Shown here: positions 1 through 14,699 of the stretch, piece after piece
Position numbering within the stretch: position 1 is the stretch's first letter
Layout of the letters: each line of letters opens with the position of its first letter
Source of the DNA: Anoplopoma fimbria
Lineage: Eukaryota; Chordata; Actinopteri; Perciformes; Anoplopomatidae
Direction: 5' to 3'
Assembly (NCBI RefSeq): GCF_027596085.1
Contig: NC_072472.1
Span: 11,960,219-12,024,218, forward strand
DNA length: 64,000 bases
Made by a program: the position numbers and the translations under genes
Notes under the pieces: model-generated
What the model was told of the DNA's origin: nothing
The model's database searches: none
What the model saw: the letters and a program-made list of their open reading frames with translations, nothing else

Positions 1-1221
1 GGACTCCCACGATGATGACCACTGCTGCTATGGACAAAGCAGCCAGCTGGCCTCGTCTACGCTCTGAGAGACAGACAGAGACAGTAAAATGGACAGATGA
101 GCCTCAAAAAATTACTTTTCATACAGATATTTTGTCAACTGTCAGAGAGTTTGCCATGCTTTTTACACTTTTACTGTATTAACTCTGGTTGTTTTGGAGC
201 CACTGTGACCAAATGAACAATTCAGTGCACAGGCCTGTTTATGGCAATCATGGATTATTTGATTGATCGCAATGTGACGCAATGTGACAATTCCATATGT
301 GTTCCTCCCAGCAGACCACATGACACTAATACACTAATACATTAATACACTGTGCAATACAACATTTATAATAATTTCTGTCTGTATATATATTTTTACT
401 GTGGATCTCTACTGTTCTTTACTGTTTTTATTGCTCATTTGCTAATTTATAATACTTATTTTGATCTTGTGTTTTTTATCTTATTTGTATTTACTATGTC
501 TCTTTTTTTGCACTATCATCTTTGCTGCTGTAATCCTGTAAATTTCCCCGCTGCAGGACTAATAAAGGATTATCTTATCTTATCTTATAGTTTGGATGTC
601 TTCAATATTAATCTACAATGTAGAAAAAAATAAAAATAAAGAAAAACCATTGAATGAGAAGGTGTGTCCAAACTTTTGAATGGTACTGCATACCATGGCA
701 GACATTGCATAATATGTTTACATATCTGATTAATGCATATATGACTGATCTAGATGTCAGATTGAAGACCTACTCAAGACTTTCTTTAAATATAAAGATG
801 CCAAGATGTAAGCTATAGTCAACATCACATCATCAACACTCAGTGATGATAAATGGCTGCTTGACCTGTCTTGGTTTTAAAACAAAAATACTGAGAGATC
901 AGGAGTTTTTACTCCATCTGTCGGGAAATCAGGAACTACAATGCTGTTGTTAAATGAAATAAAGAATAAATAACACATATTAGACGTAGTGACAGCTTCG
1001 GGGAGGCATCACTGCTGCAGACGCGGCTCGCTAGCTGATAGCTTCAGAGGTCTGGACGTCCACAAAGCAGCCTCGTGTTTGGGTCGCAACCACTGCTGCA
1101 CGTGTGAAATACTCTCTAATAAACTGCTGTGAACTGGTGTAAACACTGCCTTTAAGAAGGAAGGGAATAATGAACATATAGCTCAGTTATGAAGCCACTT
1201 ACCCACTTCCGTGGTCGCCAT
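1..1221 (-). CDS. pigs: PIG-S, GPI transamidase subunit (5' part only)
   Basis: PIG-S is an ER-membrane subunit of the GPI transamidase, which attaches GPI anchors to proteins. Only two exons are inside the window. Exon 1 codes at 1203-1221 (ATG at 1219-1221, MATTEV, then donor GTAAGT). Exon 2 runs from 63 to the left edge after a pyrimidine-rich acceptor. Joined in phase, they read MATTEVERRRGQLAALSIAA followed by VVIIVGV, a basic stretch leading into an N-terminal transmembrane helix. Human PIG-S starts the same way, with a short hydrophilic N-terminus, an RGK-type basic stretch and an AALFFAAVAIVLGL-like helix. That match and the position next to aldoc, as in human 17q11.2, support the call. 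Intron 1 (64-1202) holds nested repeats. The match covers only about 27 residues, so confidence is moderate. Confidence 0.78.
289..688. mobile_element. Tc1-type MITE fragment split by a retroelement 3' end
   Basis: Bases 289-306 and 587-688 match consecutive internal and right-end parts of the MITE seen complete at 30433-30664 and 36131-36363. The right end keeps the terminal sequence ending TGGTACTG at 688. Between them, about 307-586 is a different repeat on the plus strand whose end has the CTGCTGTAATCCTG core and a TTATC-repeat tail; the same repeat lies inverted at about 29.87-30.1 kb. The simplest reading is insertion of the second element into the first. The left half of the MITE is not recognisable. 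Confidence 0.7.
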
Positions 1222-1318
1222 TTCTGTCAATGAACTGAATGGGTGCGTTTGTTTTCCGGACGCATCCAGTCAAACGTCACATGACCTACACTAAAGGGGC
1301 GGTGCCTTGTTTTATACA

Positions 1319-1321
<3 letters not shown>

Positions 1322-1403
<82 letters not shown>
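1322..1403 (+). repeat. (GT)n microsatellite, about 82 bp
   Basis: Uninterrupted GT dinucleotides about 100 bp upstream of the pigs ATG (CA on the gene strand). The tract produces spurious open frames of alternating Thr/His or Cys/Val on both strands. Such tracts are usually length-polymorphic. Confidence 0.98.
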
Positions 1404-1404
<1 letters not shown>

Positions 1405-3630
1405 TGCAACAACAGCTAGTCGTGCTCCAGATACACCGCCTTCTTATAAACAGTCTAGGGCACAGCCACAATTAAACTGCATTTAGTTCATATTTTAATA
1501 AACACATCTTTGGTCGTTTCACATAAAGAGAAGGCGGGCGGGGCAGTAAGCTGGTGATGCGACACGAGCGGCAGTACCCGTCAGCCCACCCGGTGGACAT
1601 TTCAAACGCACCAACACATCGTGAGAAATTGGCAAACAGCGCCCCCACGTGGTGGCTTAATATTCACTTATATTATGTCCATAAATACAAATTTGACCCC
1701 CAAAAAATAGTTTTGTGTTAAGACTATACACAATTTGAGGCTGACTAATGATGATGATAATGATATACTGGTTTAAATGATATTGAGCAACGTTTTCATC
1801 CAGAGGTTTTATGGAAAGCATGGCTGTAGCAGGAGCACATTCACACCTGGAAGCTGCCCAGTACAAACCATAGCTGTACTGGTGACTCTGAGCAGCTTTA
1901 CTGGAGCAGCTGGGAGTAGAGGGCATTGCAGGCACTTCTCTTTGACTTTGCCCATCCAAATGCATTAAGCAGATCTCAGGAATGTTCTATGTGACTTCCT
2001 GCTATAAACCTTTAAGCCCCAAATGCAAGATTTATTTGTCTTGTGTTAAGTAGTAAGTGCTCCTTTATGGGTTGAGGAGATTTGCTTACTTCTTTAACAA
2101 AAATCTAATATTTTAAACCCTCTTTGATCAGCTGGAAAATGCAACATCCCAAATCTAAAATACAGGGTTGTTTTTTTGAGCTCATGAAAAGTTGACTTTC
2201 TAGATAAGAGCCCAAAGGACAGCTACACTATAAATGAATGATGTTCATATAGAATATGACGTATGACTGTAGATTAAACTACCCAGAAGTGTATAAAGAA
2301 GTTGAAATGAGCACAACTATAAACTGCTGCAGCAGTAAAATGCAACATACAGTACTGCACCATTAAAACATCATATATAATAGTAAATGTGGGTTATTGC
2401 TTTTACTTATGGAAAGGATCTTAATAATTCTCCCTGAAATGTAGTTAACTAACTGGGAGTAAATCGGCTGGATTAACATGACATAAGGAGAGAAACACCA
2501 TATAATGTAATACAATAAGGCTATTGCATGACTGTTCCGACTAGTGTCAAGCATGCAGAATAAAATGGCACCAAAAGATAAAACTTTGTGATAATAGAGT
2601 CAATAATGTAACACAAAGAGATAGTTTTTTTTAGTTCTTAAGTTTATTTTTCTCCACTATTTGACACACCAAGTGATTCAAGAACAATATTAACATCACA
2701 AACATTGCAGTATTCCAACACAGCAGTGACCGATGTCCCCCGCTGCTAACCCCACGAATTGGTCCACATTATGTCAATAGAAACCATCTCATCTCCCGTA
2801 GGGTCGGCTGGGGGAATCAGGGGGGACGGGGGGACTCACACAAGCATCACATAATATCGACACCTTCACACAACTGAATACATTTATTACTTTATGTAAT
2901 TTAAAGATAATGTTATACTTAATATAGACACACAAGATGTTTTTTTTCTGATTAGTGGTGAACAGAAAGGTTAGATTAAAGATAAATCCTGGTGATGGTC
3001 TACAGACCTCTGCTGGAGCTTTCTGAAAGTACAACAAGCACTCTGCCCTTCTGGACAGTCGCTCCAAAAAAGATCAATTCACACTGTTTGTCTTGCTCCC
3101 TTGTCCCTTAATGGATGTGCTGATGCCACTAATGATCCATTGGTCCCAGTGTCAGGCAGGATGTTAGTATAGCGCTTTAAGGATGAGCCAATACTGCGTT
3201 TTGACAGAAGCGAAACACCGAAACACACACACACAAAAAAAACCTCCCTGCTTGGGAGTGGCTCAAGATTGATCATGTGGGGGAGAAAGCAAGACGGTAG
3301 CAGTGTAGAAGAGGCATGAATTGAATCCTGTCTGATTATCGTGACCTTCTGTTAAAAGTTTGCAGCCTCTGACTTCATATCTCTGATGTCAGTCATAAAT
3401 TGTCTCATTGTCTAGTTTTGATTTGTTTGGTTATACAGAAAAACAAGCCTGTTCCCTTTAGTACAGTAGTTTCACATTATGTTTTTAAATACACTTCTAA
3501 TCATGTAACTTTATTAGCTCTGACAACTCTAAAGTACAGTAGACAGCGCAGGCCTGTGATGGAGGAGTGAGGGGGGATAGCAGAGCAGATATAAGACTAT
3601 AACCAGACCACGGTTGAATACGGCAGATGT
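1404..3630. other. Spacer between pigs and the aldoc stop codon
   Basis: No convincing coding exon was seen. On the minus strand the DNA nearest 3631 is aldoc 3' UTR: an AATAAA (plus-strand tttatt) lies at 3510-3515, and a second possible signal lies at about 2643, so the UTR is either about 0.12 or about 1 kb. The part near 1404-1650 is the pigs upstream region. The short open frames here look random. Confidence 0.6.
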
Positions 3631-6637
<3,007 letters not shown>

Positions 6638-7001
6638 GGTGGCTGAAACAGAGAGAGAGAGAAGCCATGAAGAAGGTCACTTTTTATCACAGTGTTTCGA
6701 TCTGGAAGGCTGCCCAGCGCTGGCCTCATTTTGGCCTCTATTGTCTACCTCGCTGCAGCACAAAGCTCTTCTCAGTAAGGGCATGAGGATGCGTTAGAGT
6801 GACAAAACTCCTAAAAGATGGCACTTCAAGTCACACAATCCAAATATCCAGAATGTGTTTGAGTCGTTTTAAAAACCAAAGACCAGAAAATTTGCTTTGT
6901 GATTCCTGAGAGAAATTAGAGTTAGATATAAATAGACAGAAACTGATATTCATACCATCTGGGGTTGAATATGACTGTTAACTCAAAGAAAATAATTGGT
7001 T

Positions 7002-7002
<1 letters not shown>

Positions 7003-7032
<30 letters not shown>
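7003..7032 (+). repeat. (CAG)10 trinucleotide repeat
   Basis: Ten perfect CAG units inside aldoc intron 1; on the aldoc sense strand they read CTG. The tract is not in a coding frame of the gene. Confidence 0.95.
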
Positions 7033-7034
<2 letters not shown>

Positions 7035-7934
7035 CTGTCACGACGCGTTAACATGCACACAAGCGCTTCAAACCAGATTATTTTGTTCCCTATTGCCATC
7101 TTCACTCTGCCGTAAATAAGCAGTTACGTAACCCCTCCCTCCCCCTCTCCCCACCCCATTCGAAGCACAGAAGACAGGGAGGGAGTGATTATGTAACAGG
7201 GCTCCTATATACTCGTTGACAGTCTTCATTGAAGCTGCAGGAATGGATGCAACACGGCTCGTTTCTCTCTCTTCAGCAACACTCTACTGTTTCCTGTTTT
7301 CCCCTAATGTCATTATGTCTTTCTTTGTGCATTGCACGTATACCTTCCTTTTTATGTCTTTGATTTGATTAATGCATGTCTTTTGTAATCACCCCACCTC
7401 ATGCTGTGCTCACCGAGACAGGCTACTGGATGCATGCAAGATGAGCGTGCATGGAGTTTCTAAATTCCCATTTTGACCCATTCCTGAAACGCATCACTCT
7501 CACTAATGCAGGCTTTGCCAGGGAACATGCTGTGACTTCTCTCTATAGTCAACTGCACCAGGTGCCAAGCCACTCCCAGCGAACAACGTCACCGGTTATA
7601 GCTTTGTTCAACAGTACTCCGGCATGTGCCGTAACATTGGGTCAGCTATAGATGAATCTGTTTCATGGGTGGAAGTTACTCCCTTAGTGAATAATATCAT
7701 CTAAGGATGAATTGTATTTTACCTCCACGGAGAGAAATCTTAGTGTGAGGACACTAGATTTTATATAAAGCACATCAATTGTAGCATGTAACACAAAAAA
7801 TAAACTACTCAACAATAAACTGACCACAGGATGTCAAACTGGGTCTGGTTGGTAGTGGTAGTACACTCTTTGTATACTGTCCTATATCCTCTGTGTTAAT
7901 CCTCAGCTTAGAGCTGTGAGATAACAACCTTTAG

Positions 7935-7936
<2 letters not shown>

Positions 7937-8018
<82 letters not shown>

Positions 8019-8069
8019 GGCCTTTCAATGAAAACAGCACACACACGCAGGCCTTTCAATGAAAACAGC
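7937..8069 (+). repeat. (CA)n tract plus 31-bp tandem duplication
   Basis: CA dinucleotides fill 7937-8015. They are followed by two copies, 31 bp apart, of a unit containing GCAGGCCTTTCAATGAAAAC. The shared CACACA start of each unit suggests slippage or unequal exchange anchored in the microsatellite. Confidence 0.95.
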
Positions 8070-11000
8070 GTGCAGCTACCGCAACACAACTGTCAGGCAC
8101 GGCTCACTGCTCATAGTTTAATTCTACGTGCAGGTGAAATTAAAGAGGCCAGGCCTGCAGAGGACAATATGTCCCCTGAGTGGAAAAGTTAAACCAGGAG
8201 TATAAAGTGCATGTAGACCTCTACAGTGAATAAGAGAGGCTATTTACACTTGATAAAGGCTGACCCAAAGGCAAGGGCATGAAGTGTGGGACTTCAGTGT
8301 GTTTGTGCATGCACATCCCTGCTCCACTGCTAGCCAGACAAAAGTCATGTTCAGCAAATACTTGCGATCTTTTGTGAACCACATGCGTGCTTCAACAATA
8401 CATTTTCACTGACTCCAGTCAAGTGTGGTTGGTTTCTGCTGAGGAAACATTGCAAAATAATTTGGAAGGCAACATGAAATCTACATTGTATGCAATGTTC
8501 AGTCAAACACAAAGAAAAAGTTACCAAATATGCTTTAAAACAAAAAAAAGTCCTCTTTTCAATTTGGAAATATGGGGCTGAAAGACAAAAATGGCGGCTG
8601 GAAATGTTCCTGATGACACAGCTTATATATTGCCTGAAGGCATGGAAAGAGGACCTTGAAGGACAATGCCCTGCTGTGTATGATCAGCCTGGAGCAGGTC
8701 TGATGGCAATACACTGGTTAACAAGCACACTGTTAAAAATATTAATATAATGTGTTTGAGTTTTCAATCATGTAATGAAACTGGTAAGCTTTCTAGAAGA
8801 AGTGATTGATTGATTGATTGGTTAATTTAAGTATCCTGCACTAAACTTATTTCCTCAACTGCTCTACAAAGAGAAGTTTCATTGCCATATAGACAAAATA
8901 GAAACAAACTGGATTGAGACATTTAAAATCTTGTACGCCCTGAAAATAACACTATCCTTCATCACATCAGCCACTCCGAGCTTGTGACAGCTTTGTAAGG
9001 CCTGGTGGGAATGACACACAGGGAAACTGTCTGGTCACCGCCATTTTGGAAACAAAATGGAGGAACACTAACAGTAAAGATATATTGATTTAATACCAAC
9101 ATCTATTGGCGGATGCACTGCTGGATGAGTGACCGTGATGAGTTTATTTTAAAGTCCTTGGTCTCCCTCTACTAACGTCACATGAAATTATGATATGAAT
9201 TATAATATCACGTTAAGCGGTACTGCTACACCGCACAGCACCTGACACATATTCAATAAGTGAGCCGAAAATGTTAACCTTAATGTAATAACTGCATAGA
9301 TAACGAGATGAGATGCTTCAGTAGCGCTTACCGTCTCTGCTAACCAATTTGGAGTAACCTTAAAGTCAAGTTAATGTTTTATTTTGATAATGGTCTTTTA
9401 CAAATATTAATATAAGTAAATATTTAAGATATCGATTAAATATTAGTCATCTTGTATTGATTGATCCTCTGCTGTAGCTAGCACATCCTGGAAATCAATG
9501 AAATATATAATACAAGTTTCAAAACTTTCAACTTTAATTTCTGGCGTCCTATTAATCTCCTAAAATAAGGGGAAGGAATGAAATGTCTCGACTTGCTCAA
9601 GGGCACTTCAGCGGCGCATACATTGAGATGCTTGTTTGACGAATTATCTTACTTATCAGCAGAACTGTCACTCTGACATGATTTGAAGTAGCAACCTTCT
9701 AATGCCTTTGTCAAACACCGCCACTGGTGACGAGGTTTATCTTCCAGACAGTGGTGCACCGTGTGCAGGGGTTACCGTCTGATGAAGGACATCACTGCAT
9801 AGTTTGACAACTTTAGTTTTTAAAACGCAGTTAACCAAATTACGCAGTAATTTTGGATTGGTCATTAAAAACTATGCAGTCTGAATGGGATAACATTTGA
9901 GAAAAAGGAGAGACAGCTGGGATTAATATTTAGTCGTCTTCACTGTCTCTCCATCGTGCCCCTGTGGGATTTCCACTCCAGCCTGTTGCACAGTGCTCGG
10001 CCTCACCATCACTATTTCTGCACTGCGACATCAAGATGCAACAGCCAACTCCCCACTGTGGCGTCATGCAGAAGCCCTCGAGACTGTGATCACGGCATGT
10101 CAACATGCATGTTAAATTCACATTTATACCACTCAGATCCAACACTGTTATGCCACTATCTAATTTACCAGAACCAGTTTTCAACACAGCCATTACATAT
10201 CTGATGCTTCCATCTACTTTAAGCTTAAAAAAAAGAACAGGATGGTTACATCTCACTATAACAGTAAATCAATCCTTCTCTATAAAACCGATCTTACATA
10301 GACCCACTTACCAAGGCAGGATGCAGTTAAAAACCACAAAGACATAACATACAAACTCAATCCGGATTCTAAATCTATAGCAATCATGTTGCAACAGGTG
10401 ATTATTGAAGCACTGCTGCAAGCATGAAACTGCACTATATTTGAAGCTTGGGACTACATTTGCGTAGCAATTGGCTGCAGGCAGGGCGGGTACATATCGC
10501 CTTTTAATATTATAATTATAAGTGAGTGAGTATGGAGGGGATAGGGCTGTTTGAATGGATATTAGGATATATTTCTTGTGGCCTTGTCTGTATTATTATC
10601 ACCATCTTGAGATTTACCCACCTTGGTTTTATCTCAACATTGCAAGCTGCATGAGCTTTGAGGATGTGAAATGTCTCCTACAGGGCAGCTATAGCCAAAA
10701 TTAAAAACAAGCCTGCTTGAAGTGCTGCATTTTGTTACCAGACGGGCTGCTGGCCTTGGCACTGACGCAGGCTCCTGTGTTTGGGCCGTTTCTATCCACA
10801 GGCCTTGATCCAGCAGAGCTACCAGGAGCAGTGTTTCCCATGCAGCTCAACAACCTGAGCCAGACGTCAAGGCTGCGTGCATTTCAGTTCAGAGAAAGGG
10901 TGACACTGGTGAAACTGTGCAGATTACACTAGGTGACATTCCCCTCTTAAAACACTAACATGAATTAGTATTTAAATCTTCAATTTGCATGACAAGTTGG

Positions 11001-12123
11001 ACATATTAAGAAAGAAACGGTGATTAAAATTGAGATCCTTCTCTCCATTTGATTACTATATAATCTGTTTATGTAAACTACATTGGAACATTAAATTATG
11101 TTATATTATATGTTAAGTATACTATGTTCTAATGAGATTTACATCCTGTCTGATTGTTAAGGTCTAAATTCATGTGCGAACCTCCTTGTTATTTCTTTAC
11201 TCTGAAATGATAAGTCAATTAAAAAAAATAGTTGACTGACATAAAATATATGAGCAACTATTATGTTAAACGACCAATCATTAAAGCTCTTTTTTTAACA
11301 AAATAATTTAAAAATAATTATTTTATGGGTTTCTTAGCCTTCTTTGATCGTCAACTGAATATCTTTATGTTTTTATGGGGATTTTTCAAGAAAATAATCC
11401 GAAGATTCATTGATGATGGGAAATAAAAATCTAATATAGTCTTATTTAAGACTGCAACTAGCTATTATCTTCATTGTTGATTATTATGCACATTTTCCAC
11501 AGCACAATCTATTTATCGTCTGGTCTAAAAATAAATATCACAAACAGAAAAAACTGACCCTCATCTCAAACTCAAAAGCCAAATTATCATCCAAAACTAA
11601 GAAACACAGCAACTATTCACGTTTGTGTGAACAATGAACATTAACTGAATAGAAATAAAGATATTCGAGTTGTATTATTATGAGATGCACTGATGTGACT
11701 GTCAGACCGCCCCGCCTCCCATCACATCACATCATGGAGGTCTACGTGCGCAGGGACAGATACACACATCCTGACAAGAACTGACACTGCTGCCATCCGG
11801 ATCAATAACCACAATGTACACTTATTAAACACATGCAATAACAGGAAGTGTTTATTTACACAGTGTGCGGACGCAACAGGCTCCTCTCTGTCCAATTTCA
11901 TCTTTGAAGGTCATCGTGTTTGTGCCCTTCCTGTTGCATGTTTTTCGACGGTAGGTTGAAATACTTTAAATCAAATATATATATAAGGGTGCAGACTGAA
12001 TAGCTTGCATTCAATTGTGAGTAATAACGTTTGCAATAAATGCATGTCTAACTAACAAGGAGGATAAAGTTGGCTTTATGGTGTAACGTTAGAACAGTAT
12101 CGCATCCCCATCATGATTATAAT

Positions 12124-12125
<2 letters not shown>

Positions 12126-12157
<32 letters not shown>
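12126..12157. repeat. (AT)n microsatellite
   Basis: About sixteen AT units lie 70 bp downstream of aldoc exon 1 in transcription order, inside intron 1. Confidence 0.95.
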
Positions 12158-12159
<2 letters not shown>

Positions 12160-12226
12160 ATAGAATGATGAATCATGAAGAGTGTTTGAAGCTTTTTTTA
12201 TCAATGAAGTCGGGTTTGATTCTTAC

Positions 12227-12420
12227 CTGTTGATGGGCGTCTGGTTGAAGAGAGAGCAGGTGAGCTGGGTGCGGAGGATGCGGAATGGTCTCCTGTTTCA
12301 CTGCTGCAGCGCAACGTGACCCTTTACAAAAGCCTGGAGCCGGGGGCGGAGCTGTCGTCGCTGTGTCACGTGACGGTTCAACGCTGAATGATGACTAGAG
12401 TGCGCATGCGCAGGGTAGCA
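12227..12420 (-). promoter_or_regulatory. aldoc: aldoc non-coding exon 1 and core promoter
   Basis: The minus strand shows a 5' UTR exon ending at 12227 (CATCAACAG followed by GTAAGA). Its start is not certain but is probably near 12290-12310. Upstream, in gene direction, are a GC box (GGGGGCGG on the plus strand, 12342-12349), a palindromic E-box GTCACGTGAC at 12365-12374 (the consensus bound by USF/TFEB-type bHLH-ZIP factors) and a perfect NRF-1-type palindrome TGCGCATGCGCA at 12401-12412. No strong TATA box is visible. Confidence 0.7.
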
Positions 12421-12684
12421 TCTTAGCTCAGAGCAAGGATGCAGCATGATTCTGCATCTTTTAAGAGGAAACAGGAAAAGATGTGAAAGTTTTTAATGTA
12501 CAACTCGGTTTTTTTTCTTCTCTTAGTTTGAAGATAAATGAAACAAAAGAGTATTCATTATCATACAGTGCCGGGCCTAAAATTAAACAGTAAAAACTAT
12601 AGGTATCCTACCAAAAGGTTTGACTTTTTTTTCCTGAAGGAGATCCCAATCCAGAGAATCCATAAAACAAACCCAGATATTTAT

Positions 12685-13043
12685 ATTACATTACATTACA
12701 GTCATTTAGCAGACGCTTTTATCCAAAGCGGCTTACAATAAGTGTGTTCAACATAGGTATTCAAGAGAACTACCAGAAGTCATAAGTGCATCTCCTTTCT
12801 TAAACAAGCATCTAAGAGCATAAACCAGAGCAAAAGTACAGTGCAGAAACAAACTAATACGAATACAATAAGTGCAACAAACTAATACGAATACAATAAG
12901 TGCAACAAACTAATACGAATACAATAAGTGCTACGAGGAAGGCTCAGGGTAGTACTTCTTGAAGAGGTGGGTTTTCAGCCTGCGCCGAAAGATGGGCAGT
13001 GACTCTGCTGTCCTGACGTCAGTGGGGAGTTCATTCCAACACT
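12685..13043 (-). mobile_element. Teleost SINE-like element with 3 x 28-bp internal repeat
   Basis: The element begins with a TTACA-repeat tail followed by the widespread fish motif CATTTAGCAGACGCTTTTAT, read here as the 3' end of an element on the minus strand. Further in are three perfect 28-bp tandem units (12848-12875, 12876-12903, 12904-12931). It ends in a conserved-looking stretch around GAGGTGGGTTTTCAGCCTG. Related copies lie at 19865-20009 (truncated) and, sharing only the tail, at 50056-50395. I know the tail as a common teleost repeat but cannot give a certain family name. Confidence 0.8.
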
Positions 13044-14699
13044 ATATATATGATAATAATGGTGAAAGTAACAAAGTCCCATTGGGAAAAGGAAATAGAA
13101 ATACAAGTTACAAGCCACTCAGTGGTCCTCTAATTCTCTAATCTAGAGATATGTTAGTTAAAATAATCTGATTCGTTTTTAGAGAATACTCCCCTAATAT
13201 TGACTTGTCAACCATTTATGTTCCATGGAAAACAAGTAAAAAGTAAAATACTACCTTCTAAAATGTATTGAAGTTGAAGTATACATTATAAATTGCACAG
13301 TACAGCACACTTCACTAAATGTCCACTGCAGGATAATGTACAACGTATCTATTCTTAACCAAACATAAAGGCATGCAACACCTCTGCAGACACAATGTGG
13401 CCTAACTGATAGCAAAGGTGAAACAATGACTCTCTTCCTTCAAGCAATGTCACACAGACAAAACATCCAAATCAGCCGGTTGTTGTAAGTAAGAGTTTAA
13501 TATCCCATCTGTGCTACATGGTAATTACAAAAATACAATGTACCATAACATATAACATCAAATAGCATCCAAAATAGTCATATAAACTTTATAAATAGGA
13601 TTCTATAAATAAGCATTTTTGGTGACAGTAAAAAGAAAGCTAAGGATCACACGTGAGGCATTCTGGGTACACATCAGGGCATACTTTACAAAATCATGAT
13701 ATAATCTGATGGGTAAGTGCATGAAGGTCTGTTTACCGACTGGTTACGGCAGCCGTACACAATAGAAAAAGTCCTTTTTCTATCAAAATGTGAACTGTAG
13801 GTAAACAATACTGTTGTTGATTCAAACCTTTCAGTCTCAGCTCATATCTGTACAGCCGGGGTTCCATCTTGGAGACAAAATCAAGGCTTAACTGGGAGAA
13901 CTGGCGTGTGCTCACCTGAGTCGCAGGTCATAAGTGATTCAAACTAAAGCAGACGTTGAAGGCGTTCACATCTGATGTTGTGATGCTTGCATGACTTTAG
14001 ATAGTAAAGGAGGAGAGACGGTCCTGCTGCTACAGAATTAAGGTCAAGTAAGGGAAAGTTTATATCCCAGCATTAATAAAGGTACAGAATAGGTGTTGTT
14101 AGTCAAGTTCACAGCATAATCACCTAGAAGACGAGGCAGGGAGTTTCTTTCATCCACTTCTGCCAAAAGTTTTATAATCATGCAACATGAAAATAAAGGC
14201 AGAAGTTCAGAAATACTCTCATTTCATTGAGGAGTTTTGAATGGATTTCTACTAAGCTACATAAATCTTGAAGTAAAAGAAAAAATAAATCTGTGCATTG
14301 TCTTCAACCAGCATGACTTTTCCATGTGAGGTGAATTTGATTGCAATGTATTAACAGGGCAGTCATGACCAGTCACTTGAAACTGAAAGTAGATGGACAA
14401 CAATAGTGCAATCTTTCTTGCACAACTGTTGAAAAAATCCAGTAGGCTTGAAAAGGTGCTCATTGTATAAAGGCAAACAAGAAAAAAATGCACAAAAATC
14501 ATAGAAATTGCAAATATAAGTGGGAAAGTGATGTTTACTACAGGTCAAATTAAATCATTATCAGCTATTTTGGATTTTACTAAATAAGACATTTTACAAG
14601 GTGCACCACACCTGTGTGTAAGAGTGAAAAAGTCTGCAGAAATACATAAATGTAGGCCTTTTAGTGTGTTGGTAACCATACTGTAAACCGTAGAGTGCG
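13044..14699 (-). other. Spacer and rskr 3' UTR
   Basis: The region lies between the aldoc promoter side and the rskr stop codon. The nearest clear signal on the minus strand is ATTAAA (plus-strand tttaat) near 13497-13502, which would give rskr a 3' UTR of about 1.2 kb. A 60-codon frame at 13733-13915 lies inside this presumed UTR and is not recognised. No SPAG5-like coding exon was seen. Confidence 0.6.

Larger units (their letters stand above)
6644..12226 (-). other. aldoc intron 1 (5.6 kb)
   Basis: This intron separates the non-coding first exon (donor GTAAGA at 12221-12226) from the first coding exon. It holds a (CAG)10 tract at 7003-7032, a 79-bp CA tract at 7937-8015 followed by a 31-bp tandem duplication, and an AT tract at 12126-12157. 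No extra coding exon was recognised. The frames at 8387-8750 and 9930-10347 have no familiar protein sequence or supporting splice signals. Confidence 0.8.

Noticed and set aside
1227..1475. Open frames of Thr-His and Cys-Val repeats on both strands
   Set aside because: They are translations of the GT/CA microsatellite and have no other protein character. The same holds for the frame at 43582-43779.
9930..10256. 108-codon minus-strand frame in aldoc intron 1
   Set aside because: Composition is random-looking, no family is recognised, and overlapping frames of similar length exist on the other strand.
13733..13915. 60-codon minus-strand frame considered as a SPAG5 remnant
   Set aside because: No astrin-like coiled-coil pattern, and it fits inside the presumed rskr 3' UTR.
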